The notes beneath the pieces were generated by a model. It did no database searches. It was not told the DNA's origin and saw nothing but the letters and a program-made list of their open reading frames with translations. From an uncultured Verrucomicrobiota bacterium (lineage in GTDB: Bacteria; Verrucomicrobiota; Verrucomicrobiia; Verrucomicrobiales; Verrucomicrobiaceae), in contig CAILZI010000056.1 in assembly GCA_903838675.1 (NCBI GenBank), forward strand, positions 1 through 64,000: a DNA stretch of 64,000 bases. The letters are read 5' to 3'. Positions 16,842 through 24,824 of the stretch are shown here, piece after piece. The stretch's first letter is position 1. Every line of letters begins with the position of its first letter. Both the position numbers and the translations under genes were made by a program.

Positions 16842-18311
16842 TCACGTCCCGCAAAACGTCTGATAGGCAGCGGAGGTAAGGCCGGATGGCGTGGTGAATT
16901 CAGGCTGGTTCTGGCTGGTTTCGTAGGGCTTTGATAACACACCCAGCAACCGCTCCATCACACTCAAATCCCCACCCTCCGAGGCAGCGGCCAGCGCCTC
17001 CTCAACTTTGTGATTTCGCGGAATCACCACCGGATTATGCGCACGCTGACGCGCAATGACCTCCTCCGCCGACTGCGGCTGGCGCTGCAAACGCGCCTGC
17101 CATTGGGCGTGCCAAGCAGCGAACGCAGAATTATCGTATACCATTGTTTTACCTGCGTCGCTCAGGCTGCGGAAAGTATTGGTAAAATCCACTTTCTCCT
17201 CCCTCATCCAAGTCAGCAGGGTTTCGATCAGAGTGCGGTCATCGACCTCTTCAGTGTAGAGCCCCAGCTTGGCCCGCATGCCAGCGAGCCAGTGGCCTTC
17301 AAAGGTGGTCTTGAAACTTTCGATGGCCGCATTGGCGAGCTCCACGGCCTGCTTTTCATCGGCATGAAGCAGGGGCAGCAGGGCCTCAGCCAGACGGGCC
17401 AGATTCCATTGGGCAATTTGCGGCTGGTTGCCGTAGGCGTAGCGGCCATTGCGGTCGATGGAGCTGAACACGGTGGCGGGGTCAAAGGCATCCATGAACG
17501 CACAGGGGCCATAGTCGATGGTCTCGCCGCTGAGCGCCACGTTGTCGGTGTTCATGACGCCGTGAATGAAGCCGACGCACTGCCACTGGGCGATGAGACG
17601 CGCCTGGCGTTTCATCACGCCTTCGAGCAGCGCGAGGTAGGGTGCCTCTGCGGTGAGGAGAGCGGGATAGTGGCGCTGCAGGGTGTAATCGGCGAGGGCT
17701 TGAAGCGCTTCCTTATCTCCATGCGCCGCCGCCCATTCAAAGGTGCCGACGCGGATATGGCTGGCGGCGATGCGCGTGAGCACCGCCCCCGGCAGCGACT
17801 GCTGGCGGAAGACTTTCTCACCCGTCGTCACCACCGCGAGGCTGCGGGTGGTGGGAATGCCGAGCGCGTGCATGGCCTCGCTGATGATGTATTCGCGCAG
17901 CATCGGGCCCAGCGCCGCACGACCGTCTCCGCGCCGTGAAAAGGGCGTTTGGCCTGAGCCTTTGAGCTGCACGTCAAATCGCTCGCCTGTCGGTGTAATT
18001 TGCTCCCCAAGGAGAATCGCACGGCCATCCCCCAGGCCGGTGAAATGCCCGTACTGATGCCCCGCATATGCCTGTGCCAGTGGCGTGGATCCGTCAGGCA
18101 GTTCGTTGCCTGCAAAGATTGCCGCCTGATCGGCCAAGACTGCTGCATTTAATCCCAGCGACTGCGCCAATGCGTGATTAAAGACGACCATGCGCGGCTC
18201 CCGCACCGGAGTGGGCTCCAACGACTCATGGAGCATCGCAGGCAGGCGCGCATAAGATTGGTCCAGGTTCCAGCCGGACGCGCTGGGAGTGATGAGGGCA
18301 GTCGCAGGCAT
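16842..18311 (-). CDS. selO: Protein adenylyltransferase SelO (YdiU family)
   Basis: Pseudokinase-fold enzyme that transfers AMP from ATP to protein Ser/Thr/Tyr residues, implicated in redox homeostasis. The 489-residue product has the family blocks [11 protein letters not shown] near the N-terminus, [83 protein letters not shown] and AFMDAFDP. The ATG at 18311 is chosen; a GTG 14 codons upstream (18353) is possible, but the conserved region begins directly after the ATG. Most SelO proteins end with a redox-active CxxC; here the end is AAYQTFCGT, with a single Cys near the C-terminus, so that redox pair appears incomplete. Confidence 0.93.
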   Translation of the reverse strand: MPATALITPSASGWNLDQSYARLPAMLHESLEPTPVREPRMVVFNHALAQSLGLNAAVLADQAAIFAGNELPDGSTPLAQAYAGHQYGHFTGLGDGRAILLGEQITPTGERFDVQLKGSGQTPFSRRGDGRAALGPMLREYIISEAMHALGIPTTRSLAVVTTGEKVFRQQSLPGAVLTRIAASHIRVGTFEWAAAHGDKEALQALADYTLQRHYPALLTAEAPYLALLEGVMKRQARLIAQWQCVGFIHGVMNTDNVALSGETIDYGPCAFMDAFDPATVFSSIDRNGRYAYGNQPQIAQWNLARLAEALLPLLHADEKQAVELANAAIESFKTTFEGHWLAGMRAKLGLYTEEVDDRTLIETLLTWMREEKVDFTNTFRSLSDAGKTMVYDNSAFAAWHAQWQARLQRQPQSAEEVIARQRAHNPVVIPRNHKVEEALAAASEGGDLSVMERLLGVLSKPYETSQNQPEFTTPSGLTSAAYQTFCGT

Positions 18312-18423
18312 GGGTAGGCAGCTTTCATGCGCCAACTCGGGCGACAAGTCCACTACGCAGACCAGCTGCAGGTTCGCACCATCCGGTCCTTTATTCCGCC
18401 CGTGAAGTCTCTATTCTCCGCGC

Positions 18424-19023
18424 ATGTTTCCCCCCAAACCCCATCTCGCCAGCCCCAACGGCGGCCTGCCCTCCTCCGTACTGTGGGCGCAGCTCATGCT
18501 GAAGGACCGGCTGTGGCCTGGCGATGTCGTGGTGGATGCGACGATGGGAAATGGCCATGACACTCTCTTCCTCACCCAATGCGTGAGCCCCGGTGGCCAT
18601 GTGTTTGCCTTTGATGTGCAAGCGACGGCGCTTGTGGAAACCGCGAAGCGCGTGCCAGCGGATATGACGACGCTGATTCATTCTGGGCACGAAACCATGC
18701 GCGAGCATGTGCCGACGGAGCAGCATGGGAAGATCAGCGCGATCATGTTCAATCTCGGCTATCTGCCGGGCACGGACAAGACGCTCATCACCCACACGGA
18801 GACGACGATGATCGCCGTGCAGGCGGCGCTGGAGCTTTTGAGGCCGGGCGGGTTGCTCACCATCGCCGTCTATCCCGGGCACGAAGGCGGCGCTGAGGAG
18901 GGGCGCAGCATCGCGGTCTGGGCCGCCGCTCTGGAATCCCGCCGCTACGAGGTGCAGCACCTGCGCCCCATCAACCGCGCGGCATCCCCTCCGGAGCTGT
19001 GGGTGGTGTGGAAGCGCGGATAA
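18424..19023 (+). CDS. mnmM: SAM-dependent methyltransferase, MnmM/YtqB family
   Basis: A 199-residue class I methyltransferase. It parallels Bacillus YtqB closely from memory: VVVDATMGNGHDTLFL (SAM-binding motif I, about 38-53), HVFAFDVQATAL, TLIHSGHETMREH, HGKISAIMFNLGYLPGTDKT, then GGLLTIAVYPGHEGG. YtqB is reported to be MnmM, which methylates nm5U34 of tRNA to mnm5U, replacing the methylase domain of MnmC. It is encoded divergently from selO with a 112-base spacer. An MnmC(o)-like FAD protein lies on the other side of selO, which supports a split MnmC route in this organism (inference). Confidence 0.88.
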   Translation: MFPPKPHLASPNGGLPSSVLWAQLMLKDRLWPGDVVVDATMGNGHDTLFLTQCVSPGGHVFAFDVQATALVETAKRVPADMTTLIHSGHETMREHVPTEQHGKISAIMFNLGYLPGTDKTLITHTETTMIAVQAALELLRPGGLLTIAVYPGHEGGAEEGRSIAVWAAALESRRYEVQHLRPINRAASPPELWVVWKRG

Positions 19024-19112
19024 AAGTACCCATACGTTTGTGTGCCATGGACACTCCGTAGCCCGAGGTACTTGCAGAAACCCGCTTCACGGCCTAGCTG
19101 AAGGCCGCGCGC

Positions 19113-20060
19113 ATGGCCAATCTCGACTACCTCAGCATTCTCTCCGTGGCCGTGCCGGTCTATCTCACGATGGCCGCCGGGGCGCTGGCTCGCAGAACGG
19201 GGCTGCTGAAGCCTGAGGCGGATGTGAGCCTCATGAAGCTTTCCGTGATGATGCTCACGCCAGCGCTGATCATTGAGCGCGTCGTGGGAAATCCCGCAGT
19301 GATGAGCCTGCCGCCAGTGCTGATTGCCGCCGGACTGGGCTATGGGCTCATCGTTTTCGGGATCGCGCTCACGTATTTCGTGGCACCGCTGATCGGCCTG
19401 AAGAAAGGCGAGGGCCGCCGCACCTTCAGCGTGGCCTGTGGCCTGCAAAATTACGGCTTCGTGGCCATCCCCATCGTCACCGCGCTGTTTCCAGACAAAG
19501 GCACGCTGGGTGTGCTCTTCACCTTCACGCTTGGCGTGGAGCTGGCCTGCTGGACGGCGGGTGTCGGGCTGCTGACAGGTCTGGACAAAGCCCCGTGGCG
19601 GCTCGCACTGAACGCACCAGTGCTCACAATTCTGACCTCGCTGCTGCTGAACTTCAGCGGCCTCCACGCCTACGTGCCGCAGGTGGCGCACAACACTTTT
19701 ACCATGCTCGGTGCCTGCGCGGTGCCGCTGGCTGTGCTGCTGATCGGTGCGTCCATCGCGGATCTCTGGGGCCAAGGAGCTATGCAGTGGAAGGTTGCGG
19801 TCCTCAGTCCGGTTTTGCGCCTGGGCGTCATCCCCGTGGCCTTTCTGCTGGCAGCCTACCATCTGCCGATCAGCCTGGAATTGAAGCGGGTCATTGTGGT
19901 GCAAGGCGCGATGCCTTCCGCGGTGTTTAACATCATGATCGCACGCCTTTACGGCGGCCACGCCTCCACCGCCGTGCAGGTGGTGATGGCCACGACCATC
20001 GTGAGCTGTGTCACCACGCCACTTGTCATCGCCTGGGGGCTCAAGCTGGTCGGCTCATGA
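19113..20060 (+). CDS. AEC-family (auxin efflux carrier type) transporter
   Basis: A 315-residue inner-membrane carrier with about ten hydrophobic helices. Family signs are the N-terminal VPVYLTMAAGALARRTGLL, CGLQNYGFVAIPIVTALFP (the conserved N-x-G/P-x-P bend of helix 4), GACAVPLAVLLIGASIADLW, and GAMPSAVFNIMIARLYGG near the end. AEC proteins export or import small organic acids and related solutes; the substrate here cannot be inferred. The stop overlaps the start of the DMT-family gene, so the two carriers are co-translated. Confidence 0.88.
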   Translation: MANLDYLSILSVAVPVYLTMAAGALARRTGLLKPEADVSLMKLSVMMLTPALIIERVVGNPAVMSLPPVLIAAGLGYGLIVFGIALTYFVAPLIGLKKGEGRRTFSVACGLQNYGFVAIPIVTALFPDKGTLGVLFTFTLGVELACWTAGVGLLTGLDKAPWRLALNAPVLTILTSLLLNFSGLHAYVPQVAHNTFTMLGACAVPLAVLLIGASIADLWGQGAMQWKVAVLSPVLRLGVIPVAFLLAAYHLPISLELKRVIVVQGAMPSAVFNIMIARLYGGHASTAVQVVMATTIVSCVTTPLVIAWGLKLVGS

Positions 20061-20965
20061 TGAACATCCCTTGGTACCTGCTTCTGCCGCTCGTCGCCGC
20101 CATCGGCTATGCGATCGCATCGATGCTGCTGAAAAAAGCGCTCGTGGAAGGGGCGCACCCGATGGCCTGCTTTCACGTCAACAACTGGACCAGCGTGTTT
20201 GTGTTTCTGCCGCTGGCGTTGTTTGAGACGCAGCCGGTGGCCTGGCATCTGTGTTACATTCCGGTCGGGCTCGGAGTGCTGTTTTTCATCGGGGGCTGGT
20301 TTACCTTTGTGGCGATGGAGCGCGGGGATGTGTCGCTCGTCACGCCGGTGCTGGGGTCCAAGGTCGTTTTTGTCGCGCTCGGTGCCAGCCTGCTCATCGC
20401 GGACAGCATGAAGCCTTTGATGTGGATCGCCGCCATCATCACCACCGGCGGCATTTTCATGGTGAGCGCCACGGATTTCAAAACTCCCAAAGGCGCACGG
20501 CTCGCGGGTCCGGTGGTCATGGCACTCATCAGCGCCGCACTTTACGCCTTCGCCGATGTGTTCCTGCAAAAATGGGCTCCCACCTTTGGTCCCAAGACTT
20601 TTCTGGCGATCCTGTCCGGCACCACGGGCGTTCTTTCGGTCTTCGCCATGATGCTGCTGCCCAAACGCCCGCGGATTCCATGGAATCGCGCCACGAAGTG
20701 GTCCCTCGGTGGAAGCATCTTGATCGCCGCGCAGTCGTTGATCATGGGCCTCTCGCTCGCTTACTTCAATGACGCGGTCGGGGTGAACGTCGTCTATGCT
20801 ACGCGCGGGATGTGGAGCCGCGCCGTCGTCGCGCTGCTGGGCCCGCTGCTGGGCAACCGCGAGCGCCACGAATCCGGCAAAGCCTACGGCATCCGCATCG
20901 TAGCCGCGCTCTTCCTCATGGCCGGTGTGATCTGCGCCGTGATTTCCCGCATGCAGACCCAATAG
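20057..20965 (+). CDS. EamA/DMT-family transporter
   Basis: A 302-residue membrane protein with about ten predicted helices arranged as two EamA repeats (about 5-140 and 155-295). The first repeat ends with LVTPVLGSKVVFVALGASLLI and the second with NVVYATRGMWSRAVVALL. DMT carriers move amino acids, nucleotides or other metabolites; no substrate is evident. Two adjacent ATG codons (20057 and 20060) are possible starts, and the first overlaps the stop of the upstream AEC carrier gene (ATGA). Confidence 0.85.
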   Translation: MMNIPWYLLLPLVAAIGYAIASMLLKKALVEGAHPMACFHVNNWTSVFVFLPLALFETQPVAWHLCYIPVGLGVLFFIGGWFTFVAMERGDVSLVTPVLGSKVVFVALGASLLIADSMKPLMWIAAIITTGGIFMVSATDFKTPKGARLAGPVVMALISAALYAFADVFLQKWAPTFGPKTFLAILSGTTGVLSVFAMMLLPKRPRIPWNRATKWSLGGSILIAAQSLIMGLSLAYFNDAVGVNVVYATRGMWSRAVVALLGPLLGNRERHESGKAYGIRIVAALFLMAGVICAVISRMQTQ

Positions 20966-21127
20966 CTCTTGTTCTCCTGTGGAACTTGGAGTCGTGGTTG
21001 CACAACAATAAGGCTATTTTTTGAGCCCGTCCGTATTCTACCCGTACAGCAGGCCATGAATTGATTTGATCAAATTCGACACGTCGGCGTCTAAACAGGC
21101 GACATTAACTCTCTGCCCCCGAATCTC

Positions 21128-22432
21128 ATGAACACTTTACTGCGACTCCTGCTGGTCATGCTTGTGGCAGCAGGCACAGGCGGCTCGCTCATTGCGGCCC
21201 CGGCTTCATCCAAAGGGAAAAAGTCATCCCATACGGACACTTCCGTCAAAAAGACCGCCCCAGCCAAGTCTGAAACCCCGGCCCAAAAGACCACGCCTGC
21301 TGCACCCGCAGACGAAGACGAAACACCGCCAGCCCCCGTGATGACCCCAGCGGTGGTGTCCACCATCAGCATCGAGGACATCAGTGGTTTTGAGCATTAC
21401 CCCAAGCAGATTCAAAGCCTGGTGCAGAGCTGCCTGGCGCTCACGCATCTGGAGCTCGGCTATCTCTACGGCTCCAGTGAACCCAGCAAGGGCGGCATGG
21501 ACTGCTCCGGCACGGTCTATCACGTGCTGCATTTTCAGGGGCTGAAAGATGTACCGCGTCAGTCCGACGAGATGTGCCAGTGGGTGGACAAGAAAACCCA
21601 GCTCCACCTCACCCCCACCGCCACGAGCTTTGGCAGCGAGGAGTTCGACGCCCTCAAACCCGGTGACCTGTTGTTCTGGACCAACACCACTGCGACCACA
21701 CGCAAGCTGCCCGTGACCCACGTCATGATCTACCTGGGCAAGGTCAAGAAGAGCGGCCGACGCATCGTCTTCGGCTCCAGCGATGGCCGCAGCTTCCACG
21801 GCGAACGGCGCAGCGGCGTCAGCGTCTTCGACTTCAACCTCCCCCGCGCCGAAAGCACCTCGCACTTCTACGGCTACGGCCCCTCGCCGGGATTACTGCC
21901 TGTTGAGCCTGAGCGGCCGGTGATTGCAGCGATGACGCCGCCGCCAGCGTCTGCGCCTGTGTCCAAGGAGACGCCGGTGGTGAAGGCAACTGCCGCAGCG
22001 AAAGAATCGCCAACCGTCAAAGAAACGTCAGCACCCAAGGTGGTGGCATCGGTGACCAAGGAATCGCCCGCGCCCAAGGTGGTATCTAAGTCCAAAGAAT
22101 CCCCTGCACCCAAAGCTCCCCCTCCAGCCAAAGTAGCCTCTGCGACCCAAGAACCCTCCGCCCCCAAGGAGGAAATCCGTAAAGCTGTGGCCGTCACGAT
22201 CGAAACGCCACCCGAGTCAGCGTCCAAGAAAACCGTCGTCGCAGACGCCAAGACTGACGCTCCGACCAAAGCCTCCACCACCGCCAAACCCAAGACAGCG
22301 ACGGCCAAGAAACACTCCACCACCGTTGCGTCCAACACCCGCCGACGCACGCCCGCAGGGCCGCCGAAGAGCGTCTTCGAGCAGAAGATGGATCGGGCTG
22401 TGAGTTCGGTGCGGCGGTTTTTTCAGCAGTGA
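21128..22432 (+). CDS. Exported NlpC/P60 peptidase with Lys/Pro/Ala-rich repeat tail
   Basis: Predicted cell-wall peptide hydrolase (434 residues). A signal peptide (LLRLLLVMLVAAGTGGSLIAA) and a Lys/Thr/Pro linker precede an NlpC/P60 domain at about 95-240, with catalytic Cys126 in GGMDCSGTVYH and His198 in VTHVMIYLGK. The FGSSDGRSFHGERR segment follows, and GDLLFW is also typical. From about 275 to the end the protein is a low-complexity series of KESPAPKVV/KETSAPK-like units, Ala/Lys/Thr-rich, ending in a short amphipathic helix. The basic tail could bind the cell wall or nucleic acid (inference). The gene stands alone, with a 162-base upstream region. Confidence 0.88.
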   Translation: MNTLLRLLLVMLVAAGTGGSLIAAPASSKGKKSSHTDTSVKKTAPAKSETPAQKTTPAAPADEDETPPAPVMTPAVVSTISIEDISGFEHYPKQIQSLVQSCLALTHLELGYLYGSSEPSKGGMDCSGTVYHVLHFQGLKDVPRQSDEMCQWVDKKTQLHLTPTATSFGSEEFDALKPGDLLFWTNTTATTRKLPVTHVMIYLGKVKKSGRRIVFGSSDGRSFHGERRSGVSVFDFNLPRAESTSHFYGYGPSPGLLPVEPERPVIAAMTPPPASAPVSKETPVVKATAAAKESPTVKETSAPKVVASVTKESPAPKVVSKSKESPAPKAPPPAKVASATQEPSAPKEEIRKAVAVTIETPPESASKKTVVADAKTDAPTKASTTAKPKTATAKKHSTTVASNTRRRTPAGPPKSVFEQKMDRAVSSVRRFFQQ

Positions 22433-22462
22433 AGTGAGCAACGGCCCAAGCTCAGCGCACGG

Positions 22463-22503
22463 GACGAACGGATTGCAACCGAGACGCTCACTCCGCGTTC
22501 GCT
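22463..22503 (-). other. Possible degenerate attC boundary (core heptamer GTTCGTC)
   Basis: On the minus strand AGCGAAC (22503-22497) and GTTCGTC (22469-22463) bracket 27 bases at the 3' end of the 22488-22943 gene. The extended 9-mer ggacgaacg is identical to that at 23447-23455. At 41 bp it is shorter than usual attC sites and has little stem potential, so it may be an eroded remnant or chance. It is listed because it marks the far edge of the cassette-like block. Confidence 0.3.
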
Positions 22504-22943
22504 GTACCGCATGGCAAGGCCGCCTTTCTGAGATGTGCCCATGTTTCTTCATCGCAAATGCACACCGATTCGTTGTTCTGATGCCAAGTATCCACTACCG
22601 GCAACCGCTGGACAAGCTGCGGTATACCTCCTGTAAAATGAACCAAGCAAATCGACTTCCAGCCACGTGGAATCTCCTGGAACGGTTTGCTGAACTGCTG
22701 TGTGGCAGCAACAATTCTGCACTCGCAACGAACACCATCCTGTGGCCTGCCCTTTGGGAAAATGACATCGAACTGCTTGGCGAAAGGCAAGTCGGCATAA
22801 GCAAACCCAACAAAAACGATTATTGTATCGGGTGGGCGCGTGGGCGGTAATCCGGGTTTGATCAACTCCATGCTTGCGGGTGACGCTCTGCCCTCAATCC
22901 ACAGGTAACGCTGTTCAATTGGTGTGTCGGCTTCGGATTGCAT
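22488..22943 (-). CDS. Orphan hypothetical protein, putative cassette gene B
   Basis: A 151-residue protein with no recognised family. The sequence reads as a folded soluble protein (PDTIIVFVGFAYADLPFAKQ, RGWKSICLVHFTGGIPQLVQ, CICDEETWAHLRKAAL) with five Cys and no signal peptide. The ATG lies 15 bases downstream of the core of an attC-like site (22959-22965), the distance typical of integron gene cassettes. It is orientated the same way as the other gene of the block. Its 3' end reaches a second, degenerate core-like heptamer. A cassette-borne gene of unknown role is the best description. Confidence 0.6.
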   Translation of the reverse strand: MQSEADTPIEQRYLWIEGRASPASMELIKPGLPPTRPPDTIIVFVGFAYADLPFAKQFDVIFPKGRPQDGVRCECRIVAATQQFSKPFQEIPRGWKSICLVHFTGGIPQLVQRLPVVDTWHQNNESVCICDEETWAHLRKAALPCGTANAE

Positions 22944-22958
22944 CGGTGTAGTCGAGCG

Positions 22959-23051
22959 GTCTAACGTGCCGGATCAGGCGACGGCGAGCGGGAAGCGTCG
23001 GTGACACGACAGAAGCCATACGAGCCGTTGCCTGCATCTGTTTTGTTCGCC
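22959..23051 (-). other. attC-like recombination site
   Basis: A 93-bp imperfect palindrome with attC layout. On the minus strand it runs from GGCGAAC (23051-23045) to GTTAGAC (22965-22959); the latter fits the GTTRRRY core exactly. The two R boxes pair at five of seven positions. Six unpaired bases follow on each side (a central spacer). Then 22972-22985 pairs with 23024-23038 through 14 base pairs with a single bulged C at 23035, like the extrahelical bases that set attC strand choice. A 38-base variable loop closes it. It sits between two orphan genes, just after the stop of one and just before the start of the next, in the orientation expected for cassettes. Confidence 0.7.
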
Positions 23052-23088
23052 TTCGTTTGGCCGGGTGTCTCGTGGTCCGTGATCATGG

Positions 23089-23421
23089 CTACTTCGTGAA
23101 CTGAGCCTCGATAATCTCGCCCGACGCCTCATCCAAAGTGCATCGGAAGCAAGCAAAGTTCCAAGCTACAAGTGACGTCTCAGAGAGAAAGTTCACGTAG
23201 GCAGCTGCTGGCCGGTCCACTGGATGTGCCGCCGTCCAAAGGAGTTTCTGGTGTAAGTCATAGGCTCTCAGATTCGGGGCCGGACGCCCCTGAGGAAATC
23301 CCATGTAGTCAAAGATGACGAACACCCTGTCGCCAAGCTGGATTGCCTCCGTCACCCGCTCTGCGAAACGCCACCATTGGTTACTGACTAAAACTCGCTG
23401 TGATTCTGTTTCGAGCTTCAT
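23089..23421 (-). CDS. Orphan hypothetical protein, putative cassette gene A
   Basis: A 110-residue soluble protein without a recognised family. Readable segments include NQWWRFAERVTEAIQLGDRV, FVIFDYMGFPQGRPAPNLRA and YVNFLSETSLVAWNFACFRC. The ATG at 23421 lies 26 bases from the core heptamer of the upstream attC-like half-site, and the stop lies 37 bases before the complete attC-like site. The interval between the two cores is about 490 bp, an ordinary cassette size with one gene and its attC. Function unknown. Confidence 0.6.
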   Translation of the reverse strand: MKLETESQRVLVSNQWWRFAERVTEAIQLGDRVFVIFDYMGFPQGRPAPNLRAYDLHQKLLWTAAHPVDRPAAAYVNFLSETSLVAWNFACFRCTLDEASGEIIEAQFTK

Positions 23422-23447
23422 CGATTGCCTAGTGACGTATTAAGTTG

Positions 23448-23486
23448 GACGAACGCTTCGGATCAGGCGGCGGCGAGCTGGAAGCG
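23448..23486 (-). other. attC-like half-site (3' half), truncated by a transposase fragment
   Basis: On the minus strand this reads CGCTTCCAGCTCGCCGCCGC, then CTGATCCG and GTTCGTC. It matches the 3' half of the complete attC-like site (22959-23000) at nearly every position. The complementary 5' half is missing; in its place, at about 23483, the sequence turns into the coding sequence of an IS200-type transposase fragment. The half-site supports a once longer cassette array that was cut by deletion or insertion. Confidence 0.55.
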
Positions 23487-23593
23487 GCGATGTATTCATG
23501 CACACGTTTTCGTGCGATTGGAGCCAACCAGGGCTCGCGGTTTTTCGTGCTGAACACGAAATGGTAATGCAGCGAGAGATGCGTCGAGGACAT
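23483..23593 (-). pseudogene. Truncated REP-associated tyrosine transposase (RAYT/IS200-like)
   Basis: From the ATG at 23593, 37 codons encode STHLSLHYHFVFSTKNREPW and LAPIARKRVHEYIAA, the N-terminal beta strand and first helix of Y1-type (HUH) transposases of the IS200/RAYT group. The match stops abruptly at HEYIAA. The frame then runs into the attC-like half-site (SSSPPPDPKRSS), so the HUH and catalytic Tyr parts are gone. It is a non-functional fragment left by a deletion. A short palindrome typical of sequences next to such elements lies upstream at 23707-23721. Confidence 0.75.
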
Positions 23594-23706
23594 GGGGCAA
23601 CTTCTCGCGCCCCTGCCGGGGCGCAACCTTCGGATTCGTGGGGTGGTGCGCGCAGGTCCGGTGGTTCTCGCTCGGCAAGCCTCGCTTCACCATATCTAAT
23701 ATCTCT

Positions 23707-23721
23707 GGTCCCTCCGGGACC
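23707..23721. repeat. Short palindrome upstream of the transposase fragment
   Basis: ggtccc / gggacc arms around a tcc loop, 114 bases upstream of the RAYT start. RAYT and IS200 elements recognise subterminal hairpins, so this may be a relic of the element end. The stretch 23594-23756 has no gene that I can support. Confidence 0.4.
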
Positions 23722-23756
23722 GCCGCTAAGCAGACACTGACTCCTGTCTTACAGAC

Positions 23757-24776
23757 TCACCGCAGCCACTCTTCCCGATGCGCTGCAACAAAAGCATCAT
23801 CGTTCAAGTGCGGGTAGGCACGATACACGCGGTCGATTTCTTCAAGTTGACCGGGGCTGAGGGATTCGTGTTCGTCGAGGCACCAGAGGCCTTCGAGGAG
23901 GCCCTGGCGGCGGAGGACTTCGTGGAGGCCGGCGATGCAGCCGTGGTAGGCGTTGGCGGCGTCGAAGAAGGCGGCGTTGCTGTCGGTGACTTCGATGCCG
24001 AGGCGAAGCAGTGAGGATGTGGCTTCGGCGTTGCGGCATTGTTCCAACAACTGCACAGCGCGTTGGGTCCAGACGGACCAGTGGCCGAGGAGGCCGCCGA
24101 CGATGCGGCGTGTTTTTCCGGCGAAGCGGTAGGGCGTGAGAAAGTCGGCGACGATGTTGTCGTCGTTGCCGGTGTAGAGGGTGATGTCATCGCGCCCGGA
24201 CTCGATGACGGCGCGCACGACGTCGAGGGTTTGATAGCGGTTGAACGGGGCCATCTTGATGGCGACGACGTTTTCGATCTCGGCAAAGCGACGCCAGAAT
24301 GTGTAGGGCAGCACACGACCGCCGACGCTGGGTTGCAGATAAAAGCCGACGATGGGCAGCACCTCGGCCACGGCGCGGCAGTGAGAGATGAGTTCATCCT
24401 CGGTAGCGGTGCGCAGCGCGCCGAGGCTCAGGAGTCCGGCGTGATAGCCGAGCTCGCGCAGCAGTTCGGCTTCTGCGACGGCCTGCGGCGTGGCACCGCA
24501 GATGCCGCCGATGCGCACGAGGGGTTTGGCCGCGCGGTCCATCTCCTCCTTCGCGAGTTCGAGAACAGGTTTGAACAAGCCGATCTGGGGAGCACGAATG
24601 GCAAACTGCGTGGTGTGCACGCCCACGGCGAGTCCGCCCACGCCCGCAGCGATGTAGTAGCGTGCCAGCGCGCGCTGCCGCCGTTCATCGAGTTTGCGCT
24701 GCGCGGTCAGGGCGAGCGGATGGGCAGGGATGGCGATGCCGTGGTGAAGCGGGGAGCGAAAGTCGAAGTTGTTCAT
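23757..24776 (-). CDS. Dihydrodipicolinate synthase (DapA/NAL) family lyase
   Basis: A 339-residue TIM-barrel aldolase/lyase. The Schiff-base Lys is K174 in VVAIKMAPFNRY, and the partner Tyr is Y146 in VGFYLQPSVGG, matching the Y...K order of the DapA superfamily. The usual GTTGE substrate loop is replaced (GVHTTQFA), and the protein is longer than DapA (about 290), so it is unlikely to be the lysine-pathway enzyme. Related proteins act on sugar acids or other 2-keto acids. The frame is open upstream of the ATG at 24776, but that part is antisense to the next gene's start. It is divergent from an SGNH hydrolase with a 48-base spacer, which suggests shared control and perhaps joint carbohydrate catabolism (inference). 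Confidence 0.85.
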   Translation of the reverse strand: MNNFDFRSPLHHGIAIPAHPLALTAQRKLDERRQRALARYYIAAGVGGLAVGVHTTQFAIRAPQIGLFKPVLELAKEEMDRAAKPLVRIGGICGATPQAVAEAELLRELGYHAGLLSLGALRTATEDELISHCRAVAEVLPIVGFYLQPSVGGRVLPYTFWRRFAEIENVVAIKMAPFNRYQTLDVVRAVIESGRDDITLYTGNDDNIVADFLTPYRFAGKTRRIVGGLLGHWSVWTQRAVQLLEQCRNAEATSSLLRLGIEVTDSNAAFFDAANAYHGCIAGLHEVLRRQGLLEGLWCLDEHESLSPGQLEEIDRVYRAYPHLNDDAFVAAHREEWLR

Positions 24777-24824
24777 GAAATTTTGCTTCGCATGCTGACG
24801 GCTCAACCTTTCAACCGAGTCCTT

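Noticed and set aside
20966..21127. FNR-like TTTGATCAAA palindrome before the NlpC/P60 gene
   Set aside because: Arms are directly abutted without the four-base spacer of FNR sites, and no convincing promoter lies at the right distance.
23496..23693. A 65-residue frame overlapping the transposase fragment
   Set aside because: It is a different frame of the same region and lacks the conserved transposase residues; the HYHFVFSTK frame is the real one.
24039..24824. N-terminal extension of the SGNH hydrolase frame
   Set aside because: This part is antisense to the DapA-family gene, and the signal peptide begins at 24825.
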